Part shown: positions 31,868-41,519 of the stretch, one piece after another | Numbering within the stretch: position 1 is the first letter of the stretch | Layout of the letters: each line of letters begins with the position of its first letter | Assembly (NCBI RefSeq): GCF_000025185.1 | Contig: NC_013720.1 | Span: 4,030,001-4,094,000, forward strand | Source of the DNA: Pirellula staleyi DSM 6068 | GTDB lineage: Bacteria > Planctomycetota > Planctomycetia > Pirellulales > Pirellulaceae | Direction of reading: 5' to 3' | DNA length: 64,000 nt | Program-made: the position numbers and the translations under genes | Notes under the pieces: generated by a model | Databases searched by the model: none | Told to the model about the DNA's origin: nothing | What the model saw: the letters and a program-made list of their open reading frames with translations, nothing else

Positions 31868-33826
31868 GTGAACCTAAACGACCTTATTAGCCAGTTGGTG
31901 ATCGACACCAAGGGCTCGCCCGAAGCGAGCTTCTTCTCGATCGCTGCTGACTCCAGCTTGAGGCCGTTCTTTCCCGAGCTGATCCTCTGCCTCACCGTGC
32001 TGCTGATGCTTTTGGTGCGGCTGTTCAAGGTGGGGCGTTCGGTCAATGCCTCGTGGATCGCCATCGCTGGCTCCGCTGCTGCGCTCTATTTTTGTGCTCC
32101 TTGGGAACACCTCGGCGCGGCACTTTCGGTGGAAGCAGCGGCTGATCCTGCCGCGATCACCCGGATGGAACTCTTCACCGGCATGCTCGTGGTCGACACC
32201 TTCTCGGTTTACGTCCGCAGCTTGCTCCTGCTCTTCTCGGTCCTGTTTGTGATCTTCACGATGCTCTCGGGCATTCCGGATCACGAAGATGGCCCCGACG
32301 TTTACGCCCTGATCCTCGGTAGCACGATTGGTATGTGCCTGATGGCATCGGCCAATCACTTGCTCACGGTCTTTATGGCCGTCGAAATGGCGTCGGTCCC
32401 TTCCTACGTCTTGGCAGGGCTGATGAAGGGGCGCAAGACCGCCAGCGAAGCAGCTTTGAAATACTCCGTCTATGGTGCCGGCGCCGCAGGCGTGATGCTC
32501 TACGGCATCAGCCTCCTGGCGGGGCTGTTGCACACCGCTCATCTCCCCACGATGGCCACGCAGCTGGCTGCCAAACTTCCTACCATGACCGGTTCGGAAG
32601 TGGTGGTGCTCGCTCTCGCAGGCTTGATGGTGGGAGTTGGTTTGGCTTTCAAATTGTCGGCAGTTCCGTTCCACTTCTGGGCTCCCGACGTGTTCGATGG
32701 TGCGACGGCTGAAGTTAACGCCTTCCTCAGCATTGCCTCAAAGGCAGCTGCTCTCGCGCTTCTGGTTCGCGTTACACTCGGCATTGGCATGGAAGCTCCT
32801 GAATCGGTTCGCCCTGGCGAGCGGACAGCGGCTCTAGCTGCTGCTCCTGCCGAGGATGCCGTCGCGAAGGTTGCGCTTTTCCGCGTCGAAGACGAAGCCC
32901 CTTCGGCCGAAACCAAGCCAGCTGCGGTAGAAGCCGAGCCAGCTCCTCCTGCTGTGGAAACTAAGTCAGCAGAAGAGAAGCCAGAAGCTGCTCCTGCTGC
33001 CGCTGAAGCATCAGCAACTGAAGCACCAGCCGCCGAAACTGCTCCGGAAACATCGTCAGCCGAAATTCCTCACGAAGCGCCAGCAGCACCTGCTGTAAGC
33101 CCGCTTGTGGGTGTGCGAAGCTTTGCCGCCAAGTTGATCGCACTCTTTGCTGTTCTCAGTTGCACGTTTGGTAACTTGGCAGCCTACGGTCAAACGAGCA
33201 TCAAGCGACTGCTGGCCTACTCCACGATTGCCCACGCCGGCTACATGATGATGCCTGTCGCAGCGATGTTGATGATGGCCGACATCAATAATCCCGGTGC
33301 CGAACGAGCCGCTGCATCGCTCGCCGTGTACATGGCCGTTTATATGTTCATGAATCTCGGTGCCTTCGCTGTGATCGCCACGCTCCGCAACGCGATGCGA
33401 AGCGAACAGATCGCCGACTACGCTGGCCTCATTCGCCGCTGCCCTCTCACCGTGATTTGCTTCTCGCTGATCCTGTTCAGCTTGATCGGTTTGCCTCCGC
33501 TGTCGGGCTTCATCGGTAAGTTTGCGATTTTCGCCTCGCTGGCCGAAGGATATCAGTCGGCAGGTCCTGTCGATGGATTCTTCCTCCTCGTGCTGCTGCT
33601 AGTCGGCGGTTTGAACACGGCGATCAGCCTGTTCTATTACCTCCGCCTCGTGAAAATCATGACGATCGACGAAGAGCCGAAAGATCGTCGTCCATTCACC
33701 TTCTCCGACGTGTCGATCTCGGGTGCCTACCTTTGGCTCCTGACGCTTCCCACCGTCGGGCTGATCATTAACTGGAACGGTCTCAACGAGATGGCGTTGG
33801 CTGCTGCCCGCTACTTGTTCAACTAA
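31868..33826 (+). CDS. nuoN: NADH-quinone oxidoreductase subunit N with an Ala/Pro/Glu-rich loop
   Basis: NuoN is the third antiporter-like subunit. It shows FMAVEMASVPSYVLAGLMKGRKTASEAALKYSVYGA, VGLAFKLSAVPFHFWAPDVFDGA with its Lys, and SIKRLLAYSTIAHAGYMMMP. Between residues ~313 and ~412 a low-complexity loop of PAAVEAEPAPPAVE type splits the core between two helices. The total length (652) is therefore ~150 residues above normal. It starts with GTG 31868 and is the last recognisable nuo gene; subunits A-G and I are not in the window. Confidence 0.94.
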   Translation: MNLNDLISQLVIDTKGSPEASFFSIAADSSLRPFFPELILCLTVLLMLLVRLFKVGRSVNASWIAIAGSAAALYFCAPWEHLGAALSVEAAADPAAITRMELFTGMLVVDTFSVYVRSLLLLFSVLFVIFTMLSGIPDHEDGPDVYALILGSTIGMCLMASANHLLTVFMAVEMASVPSYVLAGLMKGRKTASEAALKYSVYGAGAAGVMLYGISLLAGLLHTAHLPTMATQLAAKLPTMTGSEVVVLALAGLMVGVGLAFKLSAVPFHFWAPDVFDGATAEVNAFLSIASKAAALALLVRVTLGIGMEAPESVRPGERTAALAAAPAEDAVAKVALFRVEDEAPSAETKPAAVEAEPAPPAVETKSAEEKPEAAPAAAEASATEAPAAETAPETSSAEIPHEAPAAPAVSPLVGVRSFAAKLIALFAVLSCTFGNLAAYGQTSIKRLLAYSTIAHAGYMMMPVAAMLMMADINNPGAERAAASLAVYMAVYMFMNLGAFAVIATLRNAMRSEQIADYAGLIRRCPLTVICFSLILFSLIGLPPLSGFIGKFAIFASLAEGYQSAGPVDGFFLLVLLLVGGLNTAISLFYYLRLVKIMTIDEEPKDRRPFTFSDVSISGAYLWLLTLPTVGLIINWNGLNEMALAAARYLFN

Positions 33827-33915
33827 GCCCCAATTTTCGAGTCACCTTCGCTGGTGCAAGTGCGACGCGACTACGCCGCAAACTGCACGTCACCTGCAAA
33901 TTGAAGAACCCTGCG

Positions 33916-34353
33916 ATGACTACCAGCACGAACGATCTTCTGAACCGCCTGCAGATTCTGCTGGAGCGTTCGCTCCCGATGTATCTCAGCTACGCTCCTC
34001 CGCACACACTCAAGTCGCAATCGGGTGTGCTCAGCGTCCTTTCGCAAATGGTGGAAGATCAAAAGCGGGCTGTAGATCGCATCTCGCTGCTGATCGCCGA
34101 AAACGGTGGTGTAGTCGATCATGGCGAGTTTCCAATCACATTCACTTCTCTCCACGATTTGTCGGCGGAGTATCTTGTGAAGATGACGATCGAGCGTCAA
34201 AAGCGGACGATCACAGCGATCGAAAAAATCGCCGACCAGCTGACGTTTGCTCCCTTCGCACAGGGCCTGGCCCGCGAAGTGATTGGTGAAGCAAAAGGTC
34301 ATCTTGAGAATCTGGAAGAACTCGAACGCGATCTTGCTGCCACTCCTGCTTAG
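33916..34353 (+). CDS. Small helical cytoplasmic protein, ~145 aa, function unknown
   Basis: ATG 33916 begins MTTSTNDLL; the frame is open to 33901. The product is predicted mostly helical from its heptad-like leucines and charged residues (NDLLNRLQILLERSLPMYL; EYLVKMTIERQKRTITAIEKIADQL; ENLEELERDL). It has no signal peptide and no Cys. It could form a four-helix bundle of ferritin-like shape, but I see no set of metal ligands to support iron binding. It lies 89 bases after nuoN and 44 bases before tatD, so it could be read through from either. No family recognised. Confidence 0.68.
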   Translation: MTTSTNDLLNRLQILLERSLPMYLSYAPPHTLKSQSGVLSVLSQMVEDQKRAVDRISLLIAENGGVVDHGEFPITFTSLHDLSAEYLVKMTIERQKRTITAIEKIADQLTFAPFAQGLAREVIGEAKGHLENLEELERDLAATPA

Positions 34354-34397
34354 CATGCCAGAGCAGCTTCGCTTGAGAAGCCCGCAGAACCAGTGCC

Positions 34398-35192
34398 ATG
34401 ACGAAGATTCACTGGTTCGATACCCACTGCCATCTCGCCGATGAGCAACTCGCGAGTCAAGCCGACGATGTTATCGCGCGGGCTAGTTCCGCAGGAGTTG
34501 CTGAGCTCCTCTCGGTAGCGACCGATGTACGGAGCACTCTCGCCTGCATCGCTTTGGCCAATCGCTATTCGGGAGTCTTTGCCTCGGCTGGCATCCATCC
34601 CAATCACGTGCTGGAAGCAGCACCGGGTGATTGGGACGAGATCGTGAAACTTGCCAGTCACCCGCGCGTCGTAGCGCTTGGTGAAACGGGGCTCGACTGT
34701 TACTGGAAAGATGTGCCCCTCGCGCAGCAGATCGACTACTTCGACCGCCATCTCGAGCTTTCGCGGCAGACCGGTTTGCCGGTGATCATTCATATGCGCG
34801 AGAGTGGCCAGCCGATTCTCGAGCAGCTCGAGCGCAACAGCGCACTGGGACCGATACGAGGGGTGATGCACTCGTTCACCGGCGATGCACAGATGGCCGA
34901 AACGGTGCTTTCGCTCGGACTCCATATCAGTTTTGCTGGTATGCTGACCTATAAAAAATCGGACGAACTGCGGGATGTCGCCAAGATCATTCCGCTCGAT
35001 CGTTTACTGGTCGAGACCGATTCGCCCTACCTTTCACCCCACCCGCATCGCTCGGTCCGTCCCAATGAACCGGCGATGGTGATTCACACGGCAGCATGTT
35101 TGGCGGAAGCACGTGGCATGTCGCCAGCCGACTTATCAAGTGTCACGCTCGCCAATTCTCGTCGCCTATTTGCCTTGCGGGAAAGCACTTAG
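34398..35192 (+). CDS. tatD: TatD-family metal-dependent deoxyribonuclease
   Basis: TatD proteins are TIM-barrel DNases acting on DNA ends. All expected metal ligands are seen: the DTHCHLAD motif (residues ~8-15), the Glu in GETGLDCY, the His in VIIHMRES, the His in GVMHSFTGD, and the terminal Asp in VETDSPYLSPHPHR. The length of 264 aa is normal. The genomic position, after nuoN and the 145-aa protein, carries no functional hint. Confidence 0.92.
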   Translation: MTKIHWFDTHCHLADEQLASQADDVIARASSAGVAELLSVATDVRSTLACIALANRYSGVFASAGIHPNHVLEAAPGDWDEIVKLASHPRVVALGETGLDCYWKDVPLAQQIDYFDRHLELSRQTGLPVIIHMRESGQPILEQLERNSALGPIRGVMHSFTGDAQMAETVLSLGLHISFAGMLTYKKSDELRDVAKIIPLDRLLVETDSPYLSPHPHRSVRPNEPAMVIHTAACLAEARGMSPADLSSVTLANSRRLFALREST

Positions 35193-35218
35193 CAGCGGTT
35201 TTCCGGGCTTTGCTCTGG

Positions 35219-35246
35219 TTTACGCAGCGTGTGTCCGCTCTATAAT
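35219..35246 (+). promoter_or_regulatory. Sigma70-like promoter candidate for trxB
   Basis: TTTACG (35219-35224) and a perfect TATAAT (35241-35246) lie 16 bases apart, ~125 bases before the trxB start. Confidence 0.45.
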
Positions 35247-35370
35247 TTCAGGCTTCAGCGACAAGCGAGCAGGACGCAAGTTAGCTGCCCAGATCATTCA
35301 TTATTTGTCGGGTCGAACGTTAAGTGAGTCGCCCTGACAGCGTCAACTTAGACAACAAGGAAGCTTAGCC

Positions 35371-36429
35371 GTGGCAGAGCATGTGGTGATTATCGGTAGT
35401 GGACCAGCAGGCTGGGCAGCAGCCATTTATGCCTCGCGCGCGAACTTGCATCCCCTCGTGTTCGAAGGTGCCGAGACCGAAGAAAACCGAGTTGCCGGTA
35501 CACTTCCTCTGGGGCAGCTGAACCTGACGACCGAAGTCGAGAATTATCCTGGTTTTCCTTCGGGTAAGCTCGATGGCTATATCTCGTCGGCTTTGCCGAA
35601 GGATCGCATCGATACTTATTTGGCACCGCTCGAAGAGCATCCCCATGCGGTGACAGGTCCGGAGCTGATGAACCTGATGCGTCAGCAAGCGGTGAATTTC
35701 GGCGCGCGGATCATCACCGACGATGTGGTCGATATCGACTTCAGCAGCCGACCCTTCAAGCTCACCTCGCTCGAAGGTCAGAAGGTCGAAGCCGAGACGC
35801 TGATCATCGCCACCGGAGCGCGAGCCAACTATCTTGGTCTCCCCTCGGAAGACAAGTTCAAGAACCGTGGTGTGAGTGCCTGCGCCGTTTGCGATGGTGC
35901 ACTTCCCCGCTTCCGCAACAAGCCGATGGTGGTGGTGGGTGGTGGCGACTCCGCTGTCGAAGAGGCGACGTACCTCACCAAGTATGCCTCGACTGTGCAC
36001 ATGATTTTGCGTCGCGATCAGTTCCGCGCATCCAAGATCATGGCTCAGCGGGCACTCACCAATCCGAAGATCCAAACGCACTACTTCCGTGAAGTCGTGG
36101 AAGTTCTGGGCAACGACAAGGAAGGGGTGACGGGCGTGAAGCTGGCGAGCACCCAAGGAGATGGAGTGACTGAAGAGCTCGACGCTCGCGGCCTGTTTCT
36201 CGCGATTGGCCACACGCCCAACACGGCGTTTTTGAAGGGGGCTCTTGAGCTAACCGACAAGGGCTACATTCGCTGGACACAAATGTATCGCACCATCACC
36301 AGCGTCGAAGGTGTGTTCGCTGCAGGTGACGTGGCCGACGACTACTATCGTCAGGCGATCACCTCGGCTGGAACAGGCTGTATGGCAGCGCTCGATGCCG
36401 AACGCTATCTCGCTGCCAAGGGGCTGTAA
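35371..36429 (+). CDS. trxB: Thioredoxin reductase
   Basis: This FAD/NADPH enzyme keeps thioredoxin reduced in the cytoplasm. FAD motif: [18 protein letters not shown] (residues 7-24). Redox-active disulfide: CAVCDG. NADPH motif: [16 protein letters not shown]-closing motif: [27 protein letters not shown]. At 352 residues it is ~30 longer than typical because of an insertion near residues 70-95 ([20 protein letters not shown]), between the first FAD segments. The start is GTG 35371 with AAGGAAG upstream. A strong terminator follows. Confidence 0.94.
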   Translation: MAEHVVIIGSGPAGWAAAIYASRANLHPLVFEGAETEENRVAGTLPLGQLNLTTEVENYPGFPSGKLDGYISSALPKDRIDTYLAPLEEHPHAVTGPELMNLMRQQAVNFGARIITDDVVDIDFSSRPFKLTSLEGQKVEAETLIIATGARANYLGLPSEDKFKNRGVSACAVCDGALPRFRNKPMVVVGGGDSAVEEATYLTKYASTVHMILRRDQFRASKIMAQRALTNPKIQTHYFREVVEVLGNDKEGVTGVKLASTQGDGVTEELDARGLFLAIGHTPNTAFLKGALELTDKGYIRWTQMYRTITSVEGVFAAGDVADDYYRQAITSAGTGCMAALDAERYLAAKGL

Positions 36430-36482
36430 GCAACTGCAATCTCGCGGCGGATTTTCACGTCCGCTTGATCAAGAAAACTACG

Positions 36483-36529
36483 ATGGCCGTGATTCTCGCT
36501 GCGAGGCGAAGAGTCGCGGCCATTTTTTT
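36483..36529 (+). terminator. Intrinsic terminator after trxB
   Basis: ATGGCCGTGATTCTCGC (from 36483) pairs with the segment ending GAGTCGCGGCCAT (to 36522), about 14 pairs including G-U, followed by T7. It also borders the convergent dedA gene. Confidence 0.85.
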
Positions 36530-36558
36530 AGGCGCGGTACGAAGTGGATTCACGAAGA

Positions 36559-37233
36559 CTACGATGCGGTCGCGCCGTTTTCGTCGGACTTCTTCTCGGG
36601 TTTGGCAAAACGGTGCCTGACAAACTCGTAGATCGCCGGCAATATTGAGATCGCGATTATCCCGAGTACAACCAGGCTAAACCGTTCCTCAACGATCGGG
36701 ATCTTCCCGAAGAAGAAGCCGAGCATCACGAAGCTGACTACCCACACGATGGCGCCGATGACGTTGAAGGCGAGAAAGCGGGGGTAGTTCATGTTTCCAA
36801 CACCCGCGACGAAGGGGGCAAAGGTTCGCACGAACGGCAGAAAGCGAGCGAGGATGATGGTCTTGCCACCATGCTTTTCGAAAAAAGCTTCAGTCGCCGC
36901 AAGATGCTTGAGGTTGATCCAGCGCGAGAATTTTCCGGCGAGAACGCGTGGCCCCAGGTAGCGACCAATGTGATAGTTCACCGTGTCCCCCAGCACGCCG
37001 GCAATAATCAAAAGGCCAATCAAGTAGCCAATGTTCAGGCCACTTTCGGGGTTCGCGGCAATCGCTCCAGCTGCGAATAGCAGCGAGTCGCCGGGTAGAA
37101 ACGGCATGATCACGAGTCCCGTTTCGCAAAAAATAATTGCAAACAGGATCACGTAGGTCCATGTGCCGTAGGTGGCTACCAGCGTCTTCAGGTGCTCGTC
37201 GATGTGAAGGATAAAGTCGATCGGATTGAACAT
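36559..37233 (-). CDS. DedA-family membrane protein
   Basis: DedA/VTT proteins are inner-membrane proteins linked to lipid carrier recycling and membrane homeostasis. The 224-residue product has the family's FLPGDSLLFAAGAIA and ILARFLPFVRTFAPFVAGVGNM-x-YPRFL blocks, with the conserved Arg and Pro of the reentrant region, and GAIVWV before the last helix. ATG 37233 is chosen because MFNPIDFIL fits the family; the frame opens at 37263. It is convergent with trxB across the shared terminator region. Confidence 0.9.
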   Translation of the reverse strand: MFNPIDFILHIDEHLKTLVATYGTWTYVILFAIIFCETGLVIMPFLPGDSLLFAAGAIAANPESGLNIGYLIGLLIIAGVLGDTVNYHIGRYLGPRVLAGKFSRWINLKHLAATEAFFEKHGGKTIILARFLPFVRTFAPFVAGVGNMNYPRFLAFNVIGAIVWVVSFVMLGFFFGKIPIVEERFSLVVLGIIAISILPAIYEFVRHRFAKPEKKSDENGATAS

Positions 37234-37466
37234 CGAACGGGCTCGCGGTCGCTGTGGGCTCAAGAGAACTTGCCATACGCTGGCCAGATCGGTGCGGCGC
37301 TGGCTGGGCGAAGTATAGGGCTTAGGCGTTTTTCTGCGAACAGCGAAACGGCAATACGAAGCCGCGCTTGCTGCTCGGGTAAATCGCCTAGAGATTCTAG
37401 GTTACGCTTCCTGGCCACGCTGTTTGCGATCGGACTGCTAGGTTCCGCTTAGACCGAAGCTATCGA

Positions 37467-39149
37467 TTATTCGGGGAGTGGTTTACCACGCGTTTCGGGG
37501 GCAAACCAAATGAGCACCATGCCGACGAGATAAACCGTCGTGATGATCGTGCAAGCGGCTGGATGACCGGCCGGGATGGTGATGAATCCGAGGTCGATGT
37601 TGCTGCTGAATTGCTTCAGCAAGTTGCCGACTTGCAGCACGCCGATAGCGGCGAGGATTCGCCCGAAATTAAAGCTAAAACCTTGCCCTGTCGCCCGCAC
37701 GCTCGTGCGAAACAACTCGGGCAAGTAGAGTGGCAACCAGCCATAAAAAGATGCTGTGCAGGTGCCGTTGATGAACGCGCAGGTGAGGAGCCAAGGGCCA
37801 TACTCGGTGTTGCCTAGGAACAGCAGATAGGCGCTGGCGACCGACAGGCCACAGAGCAGAAAGTAGGCCAATCGGCGCCCGAACCAGTCTCCCATAAAGG
37901 CCGCCCCAATCGTGCCGACGATCGCCCCAATCGAGAGCCAAATGAGGGTGTATTCTTTAGCGCGCGGCTTCACGAGCGCTTCGGCTTCAGTGGTTTTACC
38001 GGCATCGATCAGGGCCTGCTTTTCGGCGCTGAACTTGGCTTCGGTGATTTTGTCGACCCACGAAGGTGCTTGTTGCGTCGAACCCCAAGTGCCCAGCAGC
38101 GCGACACCGCTGAGGCAAGCAGCCAGCACCATCCGCTGCAGTGTGAGTTTATACGGAACAGCATCGGTTCCCGCTGCGAAATGTTGACGCTGCAAAAAAC
38201 GCACGACCGGGTAGATATAGCCGAGCGAGGCAATAACGAGTCCGACGAGCGTGGCTACGATTCGAACAGCAATCGAATGGTCAATGGAGCCTGACTTATC
38301 AAACGCCCAGAAGTACACAATCAGGGCTGGCCCCACCATACCCACGAGCACGGCGAGCAAGTCGACGGTAGCCCAGTTCGAGGTCGATCCTTTTTCGTTT
38401 TCGTGTTCCCACTTTTCGGACTCGGGTACAAACACGCGAATGAAAAATGTTAGTAGCGCGGGTAGCGTGCCAGCGATCATCATCAGTCGCCAGCCGCTGT
38501 TTGCGACGAGCATATCGACCCAGCTACCGGGGAGCCCCATGCCGCGCATGCCGCCCTCCATCGAGGCCAGGAATTGCAGCAGTCCAATGCCGAGGAAACC
38601 GACGAGCAAATAGCCGACGTTGGCCGCTGCACCGATGAGCCCCGCCATGAACGCCCGCGATTTGTTGGGCCAAACTTCCATGACCAGCGCCACCCCGAGC
38701 GACCATTCGCCCCCCATGCCGAGCGCCGCGATGAATCGCAACACACCAACTTGGATCGGATTAAAAGCAACACCGCACAGCCCAGTGAAGACAGCATAGG
38801 TGAAGACGCTGAGGGTCATGGCCCGCACGCGCCCGATACGGTCTCCGAGCCAGCCGAACAGAACGCCACCGGTGGCCGCGCCGACGAGAAATCCTGCTGT
38901 GATGACGTTGAACCAAAGTCCCACTTGGGCTTCGTCGTTGGTGTCGAGCAAATCCTTGACCGCTTGACGTCCCACGAGCGAAAACACCCCCATTTCAGCT
39001 CCGTCGAACATCCAGCCGAGCAAGGCGGCTGCAAGTGCCATCCAGGCGCCCCGACCGGTCGACTCTCCCCCCGAACTCGACGCCAATTTGCTCGTTTCCT
39101 GCGATCCGGCAGGGGATCGTCCCCAGTGCTTGGTGGCGTGGAGTTTCAT
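37467..39149 (-). CDS. Major facilitator superfamily transporter (metabolite:H+ symporter type)
   Basis: The 560-residue protein has twelve predicted helices. Signatures are WMFDGAEMGVFSL in helix 1 (acidic pair, as in aromatic-acid and metabolite symporters), GWLGDRIGRVRAM in loop 2-3, the RFIAALGMGGEWSLGVALVMEVWP motif of helices 4-5, and GDWFGRRLAYF in loop 8-9. A ~70-residue cytoplasmic-type loop (SSTQQAPSWVDKITEAKFSAEK onward) extends the central/second-half region. Substrate is not readable. The N-terminus has a ~30-residue polar leader. It is divergent from asnS. Confidence 0.85.
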   Translation of the reverse strand: MKLHATKHWGRSPAGSQETSKLASSSGGESTGRGAWMALAAALLGWMFDGAEMGVFSLVGRQAVKDLLDTNDEAQVGLWFNVITAGFLVGAATGGVLFGWLGDRIGRVRAMTLSVFTYAVFTGLCGVAFNPIQVGVLRFIAALGMGGEWSLGVALVMEVWPNKSRAFMAGLIGAAANVGYLLVGFLGIGLLQFLASMEGGMRGMGLPGSWVDMLVANSGWRLMMIAGTLPALLTFFIRVFVPESEKWEHENEKGSTSNWATVDLLAVLVGMVGPALIVYFWAFDKSGSIDHSIAVRIVATLVGLVIASLGYIYPVVRFLQRQHFAAGTDAVPYKLTLQRMVLAACLSGVALLGTWGSTQQAPSWVDKITEAKFSAEKQALIDAGKTTEAEALVKPRAKEYTLIWLSIGAIVGTIGAAFMGDWFGRRLAYFLLCGLSVASAYLLFLGNTEYGPWLLTCAFINGTCTASFYGWLPLYLPELFRTSVRATGQGFSFNFGRILAAIGVLQVGNLLKQFSSNIDLGFITIPAGHPAACTIITTVYLVGMVLIWFAPETRGKPLPE

Positions 39150-39373
39150 GCGACGGGTTCTTCTCGACGGATGGTGGCGGGTGTGAGAGGATCAGCAGCG
39201 GTGCCGCAGCGGTCGTGGGGAATCTTTGTCGCCGCTATTGTACGAACTATGCCGGACTTTTCACACCGTCGTGAAACTGCGAAAATCATCTGTATTGGTA
39301 CAAGAGTCAGGCACCACTACTTCTTCCTCGCAAAAAACTTTAACGCACTGGTTCAGCACCACGGAAGGCATCT

Positions 39374-40762
39374 ATGCGTATCTCGGTTCACGACGCACGT
39401 CATCCCGATTCCATTGGCAAGCAAGCAATCATTCGAGGCTGGGTCCGGACGCGGCGCGACTCGAAGGGGGGCTTCAGCTTTATCGAAGTGAACGACGGTA
39501 GTTCGCTGGGTGGTCTGCAAGTGATTGCCGATGCCACGCTGGCCAACTACGAATCGGAAGTCAAAAAACTGACAACCGGTTCGAGCGTGACGATTGCTGG
39601 CGAGATCAAGCCAAGCGGTGGCAAAGGCCAAGCGACCGAACTGTTGGCCTCGAGTGTGGAAGTGCATGGCTGGGCCGATGCCGAGGCCTATCCCCTGCAA
39701 AAGAAGCAGCATTCGCTCGAGAAGCTTCGCGAGTGGGCTCATTTGCGCCCCCGCACTAACACGTTTGGCGCTGTTGCGCGGCTGAGGAATTGCATCAGCC
39801 GATCGATCCACAATTTTTTCCAAGAAGATGGATTTCTGTACGTCAACACGCCAATCATCACCGCCAGCGACTGTGAAGGAGCCGGCGCGATGTTTCGCGT
39901 CACCACGCTCGATCTCGAGAAGCTGCCGAAGGTGGATGGCAAGGTCGACAACTCGCAAGACTTCTTTCAAAAGCCTGCCTACCTGACGGTGAGCGGTCAA
40001 TTGGAAGGGGAGATCTTTGCCTGTGCTCTCGGGAAGATTTACACCTTTGGTCCGACGTTTCGTGCCGAGAACTCCAACACCTCGCGGCACCTGGCCGAGT
40101 TTTGGATGGTCGAGCCCGAGGTAGCGTTCAACGATCTCGACGACAACATGACCCTCGCCGAACGTTTCTTGAAGCGCATGTTCAGCGACGCGCTCAGTCA
40201 GTGTGGCGAGGATCTGAAATTCTTCAACGAACATGTCGACACGACGACGATCGCGACGCTTGAAAAACTGGCGACGAGTGAGTTTCGCCGCATCAGCTAT
40301 ACCGAAGCGATTTCGATCCTCGAAACGTGTGGCGAAAAGTTCGATTACCCAGTGAGCTGGGGCTGCGATCTGCAGTCGGAACACGAACGCTACTTGACCG
40401 AGAAAAAGTTCGACGGACCGGTGATCCTGTACGACTACCCGCGCTCGCTGAAGCCGTTTTATATGCGCGTGAATGACGACGGCAAAACGGTCCGCGCGAT
40501 GGATGTGCTGGTGCCGAAAGTTGGCGAGATCATCGGTGGCAGCCAGCGTGAGGAGCGGCTCGAGGTGATTGAGGGACGGATGGCCGAGCAGCACCTGAAT
40601 CCTGCCGACTACTGGTGGTATCTCGATCTGCGTCGCTTCGGCACGGTTCCCCACGCTGGTTTTGGACTCGGGCTCGAGCGAGCGGTGCAGTTCATCTCAG
40701 GTATGGCGAACATTCGCGACGTGATCCCGTTCCCCCGTACTCCCGGAAGTGCCGAGTTCTAA
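39374..40762 (+). CDS. asnS: Asparaginyl-tRNA synthetase
   Basis: This class II aminoacyl-tRNA synthetase charges tRNA-Asn. The N-terminal OB-fold ([25 protein letters not shown]) binds the anticodon. Motif 2 is [25 protein letters not shown], motif 3 is [29 protein letters not shown]. The EFWM-x-EPE and C-terminal FPRTPG end are typical of AsnRS rather than AspRS. ATG 39374 has GGAAGG upstream. Presence of AsnRS suggests direct Asn charging rather than only the transamidation route. Confidence 0.95.
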   Translation: MRISVHDARHPDSIGKQAIIRGWVRTRRDSKGGFSFIEVNDGSSLGGLQVIADATLANYESEVKKLTTGSSVTIAGEIKPSGGKGQATELLASSVEVHGWADAEAYPLQKKQHSLEKLREWAHLRPRTNTFGAVARLRNCISRSIHNFFQEDGFLYVNTPIITASDCEGAGAMFRVTTLDLEKLPKVDGKVDNSQDFFQKPAYLTVSGQLEGEIFACALGKIYTFGPTFRAENSNTSRHLAEFWMVEPEVAFNDLDDNMTLAERFLKRMFSDALSQCGEDLKFFNEHVDTTTIATLEKLATSEFRRISYTEAISILETCGEKFDYPVSWGCDLQSEHERYLTEKKFDGPVILYDYPRSLKPFYMRVNDDGKTVRAMDVLVPKVGEIIGGSQREERLEVIEGRMAEQHLNPADYWWYLDLRRFGTVPHAGFGLGLERAVQFISGMANIRDVIPFPRTPGSAEF

Positions 40763-40841
40763 TCACCGGCGATTCTTTTCGCGTTCACTCTCTCAATCGT
40801 TCACAATGAGTGCTTCTCAGCGTGCTTTGTGCTGCTGAATG

Positions 40842-40889
40842 TTTGTTGTTCGTCGCGTAGCGAAAATAGGACTGCACGCGAGCAACAAA
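40842..40889 (+). other. Long imperfect hairpin between asnS and the rhodanese gene
   Basis: TTTGTTG (40842-40848) pairs with CAACAAA (40883-40889) and CGCGT (40854-40858) with ACGCG (40876-40880), with an asymmetric internal loop and a 17-base apical loop. It lies 30 bases before the rhodanese ATG. It may be a leader structure or a weak terminator for asnS. Confidence 0.35.
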
Positions 40890-40918
40890 TCACTCTCCTC
40901 TAGTAGAAGGAAAACCTG

Positions 40919-41350
40919 ATGTTGCGATCGATCTTGGCGACGATGCTGTTGGCTTGCTTAACAGTATCGGCGGTGGCCGATGAGCCCCTGACCCACACCA
41001 CCGATTCGCTCGAAACGGTGAAGGAAAACGTGAAAGCGGGTAAGGCAGTGATCGTCGATGTTCGCGAGCAAGCGGAGTGGGATGAAAAGCATGTCGCAGG
41101 TGCGATTCACTTACCCAAGAGCAAGCTCGAGCTTTCGAGTGGGCTCGAGGAATTAGTGAAGCAGCTCGACAAGAGCAAGACGATCTATACTCACTGCGGA
41201 GCTGGTAAGCGGGCACTTGCTTGCGGTGAGATCCTCAAGAAAGCGGGCTTTGATGTGAAGCCGCTGAAACCCGGCATCAATCAGTTGCTCGAGGCTGGGT
41301 TTGAGAAGGGGAAAACGCCTGCCAGTGAAAAGCCGGCTACCCCGAACTAA
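40919..41350 (+). CDS. Exported rhodanese-domain protein
   Basis: The 143-residue product begins with a signal peptide (MLRSILATMLLACLTVSAVADE, cleavage likely after AVA). It continues as one rhodanese domain with the VIVDVREQAEWDEKHVAGAIHLP block and the active-site loop THCGAGKRA, whose Cys could accept sulfur. The export signal places it outside the cytoplasm, which is less usual for rhodaneses. A Pro/Ala-rich tail ends the protein. It is monocistronic, closed by a bidirectional terminator. Confidence 0.88.
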   Translation: MLRSILATMLLACLTVSAVADEPLTHTTDSLETVKENVKAGKAVIVDVREQAEWDEKHVAGAIHLPKSKLELSSGLEELVKQLDKSKTIYTHCGAGKRALACGEILKKAGFDVKPLKPGINQLLEAGFEKGKTPASEKPATPN

Positions 41351-41430
41351 AGCCCAAAATAATCGCGCCAGAGCTTGGCGAGCTACGTCGCGCTCGCAAA
41401 CTGGCGTGACGCTTGTGAGAACGGAAGACC

Positions 41431-41477
41431 AAAAAACAAACGGACACTCGGTCGCTATGATCGAATGTCCGTTTTTT
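41431..41477. terminator. Bidirectional intrinsic terminator
   Basis: AAACGGACACTCG (41438-41450) pairs with CGAATGTCCGTTT (41462-41474), one mismatch, loop of 11. An A-tract precedes (41431-41436) and a T-tract follows (to 41477). It separates the convergent rhodanese and citrate-synthase genes and can serve both strands. Confidence 0.85.
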
Positions 41478-41519
41478 CGTTTTCTTGCGAGCTGCGACTC
41501 GCTGCCTGATAGTGTTCTG

